NCBI RefSeq assembly: GCF_014596475.1
Contig: NZ_MECJ01000021.1
Location: 1-64,000 of the forward strand
Direction of reading: 5' to 3'
Source of the DNA: Streptomyces sp. CBMA152
GTDB taxonomy: Bacteria; Actinomycetota; Actinomycetes; Streptomycetales; Streptomycetaceae
Length of the DNA stretch: 64,000 nt
Positions within the stretch are counted from its first letter, which is position 1. Each line of letters opens with the position of its first letter. The position numbers were made by a program, and so were the translations under genes. This document shows positions 15,954 through 23,335 of the stretch, in pieces. A model generated the notes under the pieces. The model searched no databases. It saw only the letters and a program-made list of their open reading frames with translations, and was not told where the DNA came from.

Positions 15954-17126
15954 TCAGCGGGTCTCGGGCCCCGCGAGGTGGCGGGCGATGACCATGCGCT
16001 GGATCTGGTTGGTGCCCTCGACGATCTGGAGGACCTTGGCCTCGCGCATCAGGCGCTCGACCGGGAAGTCGGCGGTGTAGCCGTAGCCGCCGAGCACCTG
16101 GACGGCGTCGGTGGTGACCTTCATCGCCGCGTCCGTGCAGAACAGCTTGGCCATCGCGGCCTGCCGCGAGAACGGCCGTCCGGCGTCGCGCAGCCGCGCC
16201 GCCGCCAGATACAGCGCCCGGCCCGCCTCGATCTGGGTGGCCATGTCCGCGAGCATGAACCGCAGGCCCTGGAAGTCGGCGATCGGCCGGCCGAACTGCT
16301 GACGTCCGGTCGCGTACGACAGCGCTTCGTCGAGGGCGGCCTGGGCGACGCCGATGGCACAGGCGGCGATCCCGAGGCGGCCCGAGTCGAGCGCGGAGAG
16401 CGCGATGGCGAAGCCCTGGCCCTCCTCGCCGATGCGGCGGCTGTCCGGCACCCGTACGCCGTCGAAGTGCAGCTGGGCGGTGGGCGAGCCCTTCATGCCC
16501 ATCTTCTTCTCGGGCGCGGCGGCCGTCAGGCCCTCGGCGTCGCCGGGGACCAGGAAGGCCGTGATGCCCTTGGAGCCCTCGGCGCCGGTGCGGGCGAGCA
16601 CGGTGTAGAAGTCGGCGATGCCGCCGTGCGTGATCCAGGCCTTGGTGCCGGTGATCACCCAGTCGTCGCCGTCTCTGACGGCCTTGGTGCGCAGCGAGGC
16701 CGCGTCGGAGCCGGAGGACGGCTCGGAGAGGCAGTAGGCGCCGAGCAGGCCGCCGCCGAGCATGGCGGGCAGATGGTCGGCCTGCTGCTCCTTGGTGCCG
16801 TAGCCCGCCAGCGCATGGCAGGCGAGCGAGTGGACGCTGACGCCGAGGCCGACGGTCAGGCGTGCGGCGGCGAGCTCTTCGAGGACCTGGAGGTACACCT
16901 CGTACGGCTGGTCCCCGCCGCCGAACTCGGAGTCGTACGGGAGACCGAGCAGCCCGGACTCGGAGAGCAGCGAGAAGACCTCGCGCGGAAAGGCACCGGC
17001 GTCCTCCTGCTCGGCGGCGTGCGGAGCGATCTCCCGCTGGACTATGTCGCGTACGAGCGCGACGAGGTCGCGGGCCTCCTCGGTGGGCAGCTGTCGGTCC
17101 ACCGGCTGCGGGGCGCGGTCGGGCAT
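15954..17126 (-). CDS. Acyl-CoA dehydrogenase
   Basis: A 390-residue FAD flavoenzyme catalysing alpha,beta-dehydrogenation of an acyl-CoA. Typical signatures are CLSEPSSGSDAASL, WITHGG in the FAD/substrate region, QFGRPIADFQ, and VQVLGGYGYTADFPVERLMR near the C-terminus. The usual length is 380-390. The catalytic Glu expected in short-chain enzymes lies in the MREAKVLQIVEGTNQIQR segment. The chain-length preference cannot be read from sequence. It is the first gene of the minus-strand run ending in the APH-type kinase; the 116 bp gap before the next gene leaves room for an internal promoter. Confidence 0.94.
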   Translation of the reverse strand: MPDRAPQPVDRQLPTEEARDLVALVRDIVQREIAPHAAEQEDAGAFPREVFSLLSESGLLGLPYDSEFGGGDQPYEVYLQVLEELAAARLTVGLGVSVHSLACHALAGYGTKEQQADHLPAMLGGGLLGAYCLSEPSSGSDAASLRTKAVRDGDDWVITGTKAWITHGGIADFYTVLARTGAEGSKGITAFLVPGDAEGLTAAAPEKKMGMKGSPTAQLHFDGVRVPDSRRIGEEGQGFAIALSALDSGRLGIAACAIGVAQAALDEALSYATGRQQFGRPIADFQGLRFMLADMATQIEAGRALYLAAARLRDAGRPFSRQAAMAKLFCTDAAMKVTTDAVQVLGGYGYTADFPVERLMREAKVLQIVEGTNQIQRMVIARHLAGPETR

Positions 17127-17348
17127 GGCGGCGCTCTCCTCCCTGTCGGGCGCTTCGGCGGTCGCGCGCGCAGGGTGTGGCGGCGCCGCCGGGTGACTCT
17201 GCCGGACAGCCGATACCTACCCTCCCGGATCACGGAAGCCGCAGGTTGGTGGCCGTGGCGCTGTGAGTATGCCCGATCGGACGCGTCCCGTCACTGGATC
17301 CAAGATCACGGTTGAGCATGGGCCGAACGGAGGAACGGGCAGGTCCCA

Positions 17349-17382
17349 CGGGGCGGCCGGACCACGCGGCCCGGCCGCCCCG
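17349..17382 (-). terminator. GC-rich hairpin after the TetR gene
   Basis: Twelve-base perfect arms CGGGGCGGCCGG (17349-17360) and CCGGCCGCCCCG (17371-17382) with a ten-base loop lie just downstream of the TetR stop on the minus strand. There is no T-run, as is common in Streptomyces. The rest of the 268 bp gap to 17126 holds no gene that I can see. Confidence 0.7.
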
Positions 17383-17394
17383 CCCCTGCCGGGA

Positions 17395-18021
17395 TCAGCC
17401 CGGCTCGGGAGAGGGGCAGGTGGGTTCGAACTCGCCGATCGTGTCCAGCGTCTGCCGCAGCATCCGCACGAGCAGTTCCCGCACGGTCTCGCGGCCGGGC
17501 TCAAGGGAGCCCAGCCACTCCAGGGTCACGCTCTCCACGCACCCCATCCAGCCGAGCAGCGCGAGCCGCGCGACCACGGGGATGTCCCGTCTGCCGTAGG
17601 CGCCCTCCGCGATGGTCGCGATCAGCTCCGCGCGCACGGCGTCGCGTATCGCCTGCACCTCGGTGTCGAAGCCGACGCCGCCGGTGACGATGGTGCGGTA
17701 CGCGGCCTGATGGTGCTCGGCGTAGAGCAGATACCCCTCCATCGTGCGCCGGACGCGGTCCGCGCGCGGCAGCTCGGTGTCGCTCGCGGCCCGGGCGACC
17801 AGGTCGGCCACCGAGTCCTCGACGATGGCCAGGTAATAGCCGCGTTTACTTTTGAAGTAGTAGTAGATCAGGCCCTTGGCGACGCCCGCGTGCTTGGCGA
17901 TGTCGTCCATCGACAAGGCGTCGTACGAGGTGTCGGCGAACAACTTCCGGCCCGTTGCGATGAGTTCGGAGCGACGGACCTGGGATCTCTCGGTCGCGCC
18001 TCGCTGTTGACTATTATTCAA
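17395..18021 (-). CDS. TetR-family regulator
   Basis: A 208-residue protein. The N-terminal TetR helix-turn-helix spans about residues 15-62 (YDALSMDDIAKHAGVAKGLI, followed by YYYFKSKRGYY), and the C-terminal part is an alpha-helical ligand domain. The start is uncertain. I chose TTG at 18021 with an AGGG site, because no ATG or GTG lies close to the HTH; a GTG farther upstream is possible. It is divergent from the DUF6230 gene with about 100 bp between, so autoregulation and control of the DUF6230/DUF6114 genes are likely. Confidence 0.88.
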   Translation of the reverse strand: MNNSQQRGATERSQVRRSELIATGRKLFADTSYDALSMDDIAKHAGVAKGLIYYYFKSKRGYYLAIVEDSVADLVARAASDTELPRADRVRRTMEGYLLYAEHHQAAYRTIVTGGVGFDTEVQAIRDAVRAELIATIAEGAYGRRDIPVVARLALLGWMGCVESVTLEWLGSLEPGRETVRELLVRMLRQTLDTIGEFEPTCPSPEPG

Positions 18022-18123
18022 ATTCGGCCCTAGTCTCCAACTGCCACAGGATCTCCGCAGTATGGCAGACCTGCGCACGCACTCCCCCTGCACCGCTGGA
18101 CGACGGACGTACGGGAGGATCAA

Positions 18124-18738
18124 GTGAGGGCAGACAGGCGGCCGTTGGCCGAGGGCAGAACCGCCTGGAAGAAGACCGCGCTCGTCGCGATGCCGGCAGT
18201 TCTCGCGGTCGGGATCATGGCCGATGTGATGGCCGAGGGCGCACTCGCCGCCTCGTTCGCGGTCTCCGGCACCAGCTTCCAGGTGTCGTCGGGGAAGCTG
18301 ACGAGCCAGGGCCTCGCCTCGTACGTACAGACCGACAGATCCGTCGACGGCAAGGGCCACCCGGTGGCGCTGCTCGGCATCGGTGACGCCAAGCTCAGCG
18401 ACATCTGCCAGTCCGCCCAGGTCAAGACCCCGCTCGGCACGGTCGTGTTCAAACTGACGGCGGGCGGTGACGCGGGCGAGGTGACCGCCAGCAATCTGGT
18501 CATCGACGGCGAGGACCTGGTCGGGGACGCCCGCTTCGGCACCGCCGAGATCGGCCGGGACGCCACCACGCTCGACCAGGTGCCCGGCGTCCACGGCGAG
18601 AAGGGGAAGTTCGGCCTCCAGGCCGGGGACATCGAGGTCGCCGGGGTGCGCTCGCACGCCTGGTCCGCGACCGGCGGGAACTTCCGGCTGAAGGGCATGC
18701 GGGTCGCGGTGAGCATCGGCGGCAAGCAGTGCTTCTGA
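18124..18738 (+). CDS. DUF6230 family exported/membrane-anchored protein
   Basis: A 204-residue protein with one N-terminal hydrophobic helix at about residues 19-42 (ALVAMPAVLAVGIMADVMAE), followed by a beta-rich exported part ending in KQCF. In Streptomyces genomes this family is often labelled cholesterol esterase, but no catalytic triad is visible, so I regard that label as unsupported. Function unknown. GTG at 18124 follows GGGAGGA. It overlaps the DUF6114 gene by ten bases and is divergent from a TetR gene, the usual neighbourhood for this family. Confidence 0.82.
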   Translation: MRADRRPLAEGRTAWKKTALVAMPAVLAVGIMADVMAEGALAASFAVSGTSFQVSSGKLTSQGLASYVQTDRSVDGKGHPVALLGIGDAKLSDICQSAQVKTPLGTVVFKLTAGGDAGEVTASNLVIDGEDLVGDARFGTAEIGRDATTLDQVPGVHGEKGKFGLQAGDIEVAGVRSHAWSATGGNFRLKGMRVAVSIGGKQCF

Positions 18739-19649
18739 GCGAGGGGTGGCTGGACCGGAGGCTGCCACTGCCGGACGCCCGCCGCCTCGCCAGACGCTGG
18801 CGCCGCACCCGCCCCTTCTGGGCCGGGCTGCTGCTGATCCTCGGCGGCGCGGAGCTGCTGCTCGTGCCGCTGTCCCCGCTGACGATCCTGGTCAGCCTGG
18901 GTCTCGGCGGGATCGCGGCCATCGGCATCGGGCTCGCGCTGGTCGTCGCCGGACTCTTCCTCTGGTTCCTGCCGCACACCCGGCACTACGTCTCGATCAA
19001 CGCGCTGCTCCTGTCGGTGCTCTCGTTCGTCGCGACCAACCTGGGCGGCTTCCTGGTCGGGATGGGGCTCGGCATCATCGGCAGCGCCATGGGGTTCGCC
19101 TGGACGCCGGTGCGCGAACCGGAGATCCCGGACGCGGTGGACGGGCGCGGCACACGCACGCTCGCGGCCGCGCTGCCGGTGGCCCTGCTGATGGCCCTCG
19201 GCGCCCCGGCCACCGCCCGGCAGTCGCCCGCACCCGGCACGGTCGAGGTGCCGCGCGTCACGCCGACGGTGACCACGACCCTGTTCGCGCCGAACGGCTT
19301 CCTGCTCGCCGGGGTGCGCACCGTGCCGAGCGCGGGCGGCCCGGTCAAGGTGATGGTCCTGAAGATGAACTCCGCCTCGCTCACCGACTACCGTCTCAGC
19401 ACCCACGACGGCCATGACGAACTCGCCCTGAGCGCCGACTCGTTGGACCTCACCGGCGATGTGACGCTCTACCTCACCAAGTTCAGCGGCTGCCTGGAAG
19501 GCGTCCTCTGCCTCACCTTCACCCCGGACAAACTGCCGGTGCCACCGCTCGTGCCGCCCTTCGTCTTCATGACGAATGTGCGCGCCGAACAGGCGCTCGT
19601 CACCTCGGACTTGATCGTCGCGGGCGGGCTCAAGCTGGCGGCCTCATGA
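18729..19649 (+). CDS. DUF6114 family membrane protein with exported tail
   Basis: A 306-residue protein. About four hydrophobic segments lie between residues 33 and 125 (FWAGLLLILGGAELLLVPL, ILVSLGLGGIAAIGIGLALV, ALLLSVLSFVATNLGGFLVG). After another hydrophobic stretch at about 142-155, an exported Thr/Pro-rich and beta-rich tail of 140 residues follows. Parts of the tail (KMNSASLTDYRL and VTSDLIVAGGLKL) look like the DUF6230 protein encoded just upstream (GIGDAKLSDIC and VTASNLVIDGEDL). GTG at 18729 overlaps the previous stop. Function unknown; it probably forms an envelope complex with the DUF6230 protein. Confidence 0.8.
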   Translation: MLLSEGWLDRRLPLPDARRLARRWRRTRPFWAGLLLILGGAELLLVPLSPLTILVSLGLGGIAAIGIGLALVVAGLFLWFLPHTRHYVSINALLLSVLSFVATNLGGFLVGMGLGIIGSAMGFAWTPVREPEIPDAVDGRGTRTLAAALPVALLMALGAPATARQSPAPGTVEVPRVTPTVTTTLFAPNGFLLAGVRTVPSAGGPVKVMVLKMNSASLTDYRLSTHDGHDELALSADSLDLTGDVTLYLTKFSGCLEGVLCLTFTPDKLPVPPLVPPFVFMTNVRAEQALVTSDLIVAGGLKLAAS

Positions 19650-19668
19650 GACGTACAGAGGAGGCGCG

Positions 19669-20556
19669 GTGATCCAGATCCAGGCGGCCCTCTTCTGGGC
19701 GTACGGAACGGGCGCGACCTTCGCCGTCTCGGCGGGCCGCCAACTCCAGTGGTGGGAGCGCTCGGTGTACGGGGAAGGGGTCCGCACCCGCAGCCGCGCC
19801 GCCAACCCGTATCTCGCGCTCACCCTGCTCTACGCGGCGGTGCTGCTCGTCCCGAGCGGGCTGTTCATGATGTGGCACAACCCGTCCTGGGCGACCATGC
19901 AGGTGGCCGCCGACCACAGCGGCGTATGGGCCGGGTTCGTGCTCTTCTACGCGGCGGGCATCGTCGTCGCCACCCTGCTCGGATTCCTCGCGGCCCAATT
20001 CCTGGTCCTGGTCGGCGCGGGCTACTGGGCCTATCTCCAGAGCGTCGGCGGGCACTTCCTGCTGTTCGGGACGCTGATCCACGGCTGGGACGGCGACGGC
20101 TACCGCAGAACGCTCACGACCGGCGTGCGCGCCTATCGCGACTGGCCGCAGGACAGCGTGGTCAACAACGTGCTGCGCTTCGCGACCTCGGGGACGTTCC
20201 TCGCCCTGCTCGTCCTCGGCTCCGCCGTGCTCGGCACGCTGTTCCTGACCGAGATCGGCTGGCTGATCGAGGGCTGGCAGCTGCCGGGCGCCGACGAGGA
20301 CCGCAAGGTGCCCCGGATGGTGGCGGTGGGCATCGCGGCCGCCGGGGTCTACGGACTGCCGTTCGTGGGGGCCCTCGGCGCCAGCCTTCTCGTACACCTG
20401 ACGGGGTGGGCGCTGGGCCTGCCCCTCTTCGCGGTGCTCGCGGGTGTGACGCTGCTCACCCGGCGCTCGCCAGTGCGCTGGCTCTACGGCCTGGTGGGCG
20501 TCCCGGGGCGGCACTGGAAGGCCGGCCTCCAGGTCACAGCAGCCCGACCTGGGTGA
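19669..20556 (+). CDS. Multi-pass membrane protein, unknown function
   Basis: A 295-residue protein with about six membrane segments, among them YLALTLLYAAVLLVPSGLFM, FVLFYAAGIVVATLLGFLAA and LPFVGALGASLLVHLTGWAL. A conserved-looking GTLIHGWDGDGYRR segment sits between helices. I do not recognise the family. GAGGAGG precedes the GTG at 19669, and it follows the DUF6114 gene by 19 bp, so the three genes form one operon. Its 3' end overlaps a small convergent gene by 23 bp. Confidence 0.75.
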   Translation: MIQIQAALFWAYGTGATFAVSAGRQLQWWERSVYGEGVRTRSRAANPYLALTLLYAAVLLVPSGLFMMWHNPSWATMQVAADHSGVWAGFVLFYAAGIVVATLLGFLAAQFLVLVGAGYWAYLQSVGGHFLLFGTLIHGWDGDGYRRTLTTGVRAYRDWPQDSVVNNVLRFATSGTFLALLVLGSAVLGTLFLTEIGWLIEGWQLPGADEDRKVPRMVAVGIAAAGVYGLPFVGALGASLLVHLTGWALGLPLFAVLAGVTLLTRRSPVRWLYGLVGVPGRHWKAGLQVTAARPG

Positions 20557-20698
20557 CCAGCATCGCGAGCACCACGACGAGGGTCCAGCCGAGCACGTGC
20601 TCCAAAAGGCGCGGGCCGTCGTCCTGGGGGCCGCCGGTACGGGCCCTCAGCTCGGCCAGGGCGCGCGGGTCGTCGGCGGTGGTCGCGTGCAGCGTCAT
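20534..20698 (-). CDS. Small SCO1431-family membrane protein
   Basis: A 54-residue protein starting at ATG 20698. It has a hydrophilic N-terminus (about residues 1-35, including ARTGGPQDDGPRLLEHV) and one C-terminal helix, GWTLVVVLAMLVTQVGLL, ending at the last residue. It matches my memory of the SCO1431 family of tiny actinobacterial membrane proteins with unknown role. The DDGP.LLEHVLGWTL core is the recognisable part. It overlaps the end of the plus-strand membrane protein gene by 23 bp. Its transcription relative to the C39 peptidase gene upstream is unclear. Confidence 0.78.
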   Translation of the reverse strand: MTLHATTADDPRALAELRARTGGPQDDGPRLLEHVLGWTLVVVLAMLVTQVGLL

Positions 20699-20764
20699 GG
20701 GAACTCACTCGGTCGTCGAGAGCGGACGGTCCCCCCGGGTGACCGTCTCAGAGTGCCAGCGGAT

Positions 20765-20806
20765 GCGGCCCCGGCGGTAGAGACGTTGGTCACGCCCCGG
20801 GGCCGC
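20765..20806 (-). terminator. Hairpin after the C39 peptidase gene
   Basis: GCGGCCCCGG (20765-20774) pairs perfectly with CCGGGGCCGC (20797-20806) across a 22-base loop, ten bases beyond the minus-strand peptidase stop. A terminator is the simplest reading; the long loop lowers confidence. Confidence 0.5.
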
Positions 20807-20815
20807 GCGACCTGC

Positions 20816-22192
20816 TCAGGCCCGTACTCCCACCGAAGCGAGCGCCCTGCGGACGTGCTCGCCGGGGTGCGCGGGCCAGTACAGATAACAGACGCCGCCG
20901 GTGCCCGAGACGACCTTGCCGCTCGCGTTGTACCGCTTGGTCCGCAGCCAGATGTTCTCCCACTCGCGCCGCCGATAGACGCGGCGCACGGCCGGGTCGT
21001 TCGGCGAGGCCGGGTCGTTGGCGATCACGTCGCCGTCCGGCGTGAAGCCGATGACCGTCATCAGATGGCCGGAGGTGCCGTAACCGGCGCCGGTGAGCTC
21101 GGTCTTGAGGAACGACTGCGACGTGATGGCCGCGACGCCCGCCCGGATCAGCGTCTCCAGGTCGTTCAGCGACTGCAGCCGGGTCACCACGGCGCTCAGG
21201 TCGCGGTACGTGGTGGCGTACGCGGCGTTGAAGGGCCAGTTGCCGCAGCCCTGGTACTGGTAGTCGTAGGTGAACCGGGCCGCGTGGCAGACCTGGGGGT
21301 CGGTGAAGGACGGGTCGACCCAGGCGAGGTCGGCCGGGGTGGGTCTGCGGCCCCAGTACTCGATGATCATCTGCGAGGAGGTGGGGCTGCACCAGGCCTC
21401 GCCGCCGTTGTCGTACTGCGGGTACTGGCCCTTGTGGATCTCCTGCGAGTAGCGCGGCACGATCAGCTCGCCCGCGTACCCCGGGGTGGAGGCGGGCACG
21501 GTGAAGCGGTCCGGGATGTCCGAGGCCATCGCGCCGAGCCGCCACACCGTCGGGGTGAGGCGGGTGCCCGGGGTGCGGTAGAGGGTGAGGCGCAGCCGGT
21601 ACGAGGCCAGGCGCAGGCCGCTCGCCGCGTTGTCGATGGAGAACGTGTCCGTGTAGATCGTGCTCCTGCCGTCGCTCTGGCCGTCCACCGAGGTCCGCCG
21701 GATGTCGGCGTCGCCGTCGCCCGCCGTCCAGCGGCCCATGACGTACGCGGGGGTCGCCGTGGAGTCGGAGTAGGTGCCCAGGAGCTCGACCTGGAGCCAG
21801 GTGCCGGCCGGGGTGTGCGCGTTCCAGTGCGCGACGAGCTCGGTGGCCGGGACGGCCGAGCGGTGCACCGGCGAGGTCCAGGTGGCGTACTCCCAGGTGG
21901 CCGTCTTCTTGGTGTGCGGGTCGGTGTAGTCGGTGCGGCCCGCCGGGCGGGCGATGACCAGACCGGGTCGGCGGCCCGGCACGGCCCGGGTGCCCTCCGC
22001 GTCGCCGGAGCGCCAGTCGGGATGCGAGGTCCAGGCGCGGTTGTCCACCAGCGAGGGGATGCCTTTCGAGGGGCGGCTCGCGGCGGGCCGCGCGGTCGCC
22101 GGGGCGGCGGCCGCCGAGGCCGGGACGGCGGTGCCCGCGGCCGCCGCCAGCGCGGCGGCCAGGACGGTTCTGCGCGGGGTGGAACTGGTCAT
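20816..22192 (-). CDS. Exported C39-family cysteine peptidase
   Basis: A 458-residue protein with a Tat-like signal peptide (MTSSTPRRTVLAAALAAAAG, then an Ala-rich stretch). Residues about 60-260 are a beta-rich region. The C-terminal C39-like peptidase domain shows the catalytic Cys in GGEAWCSPTSSQ, preceded by VPRYSQEIHKGQYPQY, the His in GTSGHLMTVIGF and the Asp in ANDPASPND. It would act outside the cell; the substrate is unknown. The ATG at 22192 is preferred because it begins the signal peptide, although the frame is open 31 codons further. It is divergent from the NTPase gene. Confidence 0.87.
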   Translation of the reverse strand: MTSSTPRRTVLAAALAAAAGTAVPASAAAAPATARPAASRPSKGIPSLVDNRAWTSHPDWRSGDAEGTRAVPGRRPGLVIARPAGRTDYTDPHTKKTATWEYATWTSPVHRSAVPATELVAHWNAHTPAGTWLQVELLGTYSDSTATPAYVMGRWTAGDGDADIRRTSVDGQSDGRSTIYTDTFSIDNAASGLRLASYRLRLTLYRTPGTRLTPTVWRLGAMASDIPDRFTVPASTPGYAGELIVPRYSQEIHKGQYPQYDNGGEAWCSPTSSQMIIEYWGRRPTPADLAWVDPSFTDPQVCHAARFTYDYQYQGCGNWPFNAAYATTYRDLSAVVTRLQSLNDLETLIRAGVAAITSQSFLKTELTGAGYGTSGHLMTVIGFTPDGDVIANDPASPNDPAVRRVYRRREWENIWLRTKRYNASGKVVSGTGGVCYLYWPAHPGEHVRRALASVGVRA

Positions 22193-22358
22193 GATCGGGA
22201 CCCCCAGTCGAAGGATGGGGCGGTGGGCGCACGGCAGTGGGCCAACTATCGCGGGTCCCGGCCGACTTCTGCCAGTGACGCGCACCGCGCGGCACCACCA
22301 ATATGGGTCTGGACCACTGGCGTGACCTGCGACGCCGATGTGGATCTAGGGTGGGGGC

Positions 22359-22988
22359 ATGGCAGAACCCGACGCGATCGCGGCCCTCGTGCGCGCGGCC
22401 GCGCCCTCCTGCGGCTCGGTCCGGCTGATCGGCGTCGACGGCCACGCGGGCTCCGGCAAGTCCACGTTCGCCGCGCGGCTCGCGGCGGCGCTCGGCGGGG
22501 CGCCGGTGGTGCATCTGGACGACCTCGCCACGCACGAGGAGTTCTTCGCCTGGACGCATCGGCTGCGCGAGCAGGTGCTCGACCCCTTCGCGCGAGGGGA
22601 GGCCGGACGGCTCGCCGTATACGACTGGAACGCGCGCCGCTTCGGCGAGCCCACCCCGTTGGAGCCCGCGCCGGTGGTGATCGTCGAGGGCGTGGGGGCG
22701 GGCCGACGGGCGGTGCGGCCGTGGCTGGCGCTGCTCGTGTGGATGGAAATGGCCGCCGAGGCGTCCTGGGAGCGCGGGCGCCGAAGGGACGGAACGGCTC
22801 TTTCCGGCTTCTGGGACGAGTGGACGGCGGCGGAGATGCGCCATTTCGCTGCGGATCCCTCCCTTCCGTATGCCGATGTACTGGTACGCCAGGGTCAGGA
22901 GGGGTACGAGTGGCGTCAGAGGCGCGATTCCGCACCCACCGCACACCGTTCCGTCACGGACGGTGATGGCTTCCCCCCACCCCGCTGA
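22359..22988 (+). CDS. Uridine-kinase-like P-loop NTPase
   Basis: A 209-residue cytoplasmic protein. The Walker A motif is GHAGSGKST at about residues 28-36, preceded by the IGVD strand typical of the uridine kinase/PRK group. A Walker B-like VVHLDDLATH follows at about 50 and VVIVEGVGAGRRAV at about 108. The ERGRRRDG lid region carries arginines for phosphate binding. The substrate is uncertain; uridine or another small molecule is possible. ATG at 22359. Its C-terminal 25 residues look disordered. Confidence 0.82.
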   Translation: MAEPDAIAALVRAAAPSCGSVRLIGVDGHAGSGKSTFAARLAAALGGAPVVHLDDLATHEEFFAWTHRLREQVLDPFARGEAGRLAVYDWNARRFGEPTPLEPAPVVIVEGVGAGRRAVRPWLALLVWMEMAAEASWERGRRRDGTALSGFWDEWTAAEMRHFAADPSLPYADVLVRQGQEGYEWRQRRDSAPTAHRSVTDGDGFPPPR

Positions 22989-23027
22989 ACCGTCGTAAAA
23001 CCGCCCCTCCCAGAGGCTCAACTCCGC

Positions 23028-23057
23028 TTGACCCAAGGGCCGTACAGGTCTTACGTT
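23028..23057 (+). promoter_or_regulatory. Vegetative-type promoter of the candidate small RNA
   Basis: TTGACC (23028-23033) and TACGTT (23052-23057) are 18 bp apart, a close match to the HrdB (sigma-70 type) consensus. It lies 40 bp after the NTPase stop and 278 bp before the eccA-like start. It points to transcription starting near 23064. Confidence 0.7.
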
Positions 23058-23063
23058 CTGAAT

Positions 23064-23132
23064 GTGCGGCTTTCCGGAGCCGCCGCAGACGCGAAGCCCC
23101 CGGTTGTTCCCCCGTGATCGGGGGCTTCGTTC
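23064..23132 (+). ncRNA. Candidate intergenic small RNA of about 70 nt
   Basis: The segment begins seven bases after a good -10 box and contains two hairpins. One is GCGGCT-TTCCGG-AGCCGC at 23066-23083. The other is an 11 bp stem (23092-23102 with 23119-23129) that looks like a terminator and is followed by TTCTG. Inside the second loop, a second C-tract (23109-23114) can pair with the same G-tract (23119-23124), so two exclusive folds exist. No open reading frame with a ribosome site lies in it. An attenuating leader of the eccA-like gene is the alternative. The rest of 22989-23335 shows no gene. Confidence 0.55.
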
Positions 23133-23335
23133 TGCCATTCCAGCGTCTTGATCGCACCGCGTCGACGCTTTTCGCTCACCCTCGGTCACCGGCCACGTCG
23201 TGCTTCCGCTCCCCTCTCCGCACCCTTCGGTACGGGGCCCCCTCGCGGGTACGATGCACCTGGTGCGGTCAATTCCCGTCAATTCCCTTCTGTGAATTGG
23301 CGGTTCAGCACGGGGGCACGGTGGTGGGGGACGTG

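Noticed and set aside
17395..18021. TTA (bldA-dependent) codon in the TetR gene
   Set aside because: TTA-like strings near 17840 are out of frame (TAT TAC); I found no in-frame TTA in the genes I inspected by eye, though not every codon was checked.
18124..18738. Cholesterol esterase
   Set aside because: This label is common for DUF6230 proteins, but no Ser-His-Asp arrangement or GxSxG motif is visible.
20790..23282. 830-codon minus-strand frame and the 789-codon plus-strand frame over the same area
   Set aside because: Both cross the C39 peptidase and NTPase genes in other frames and show only GC-driven repetitive residues.
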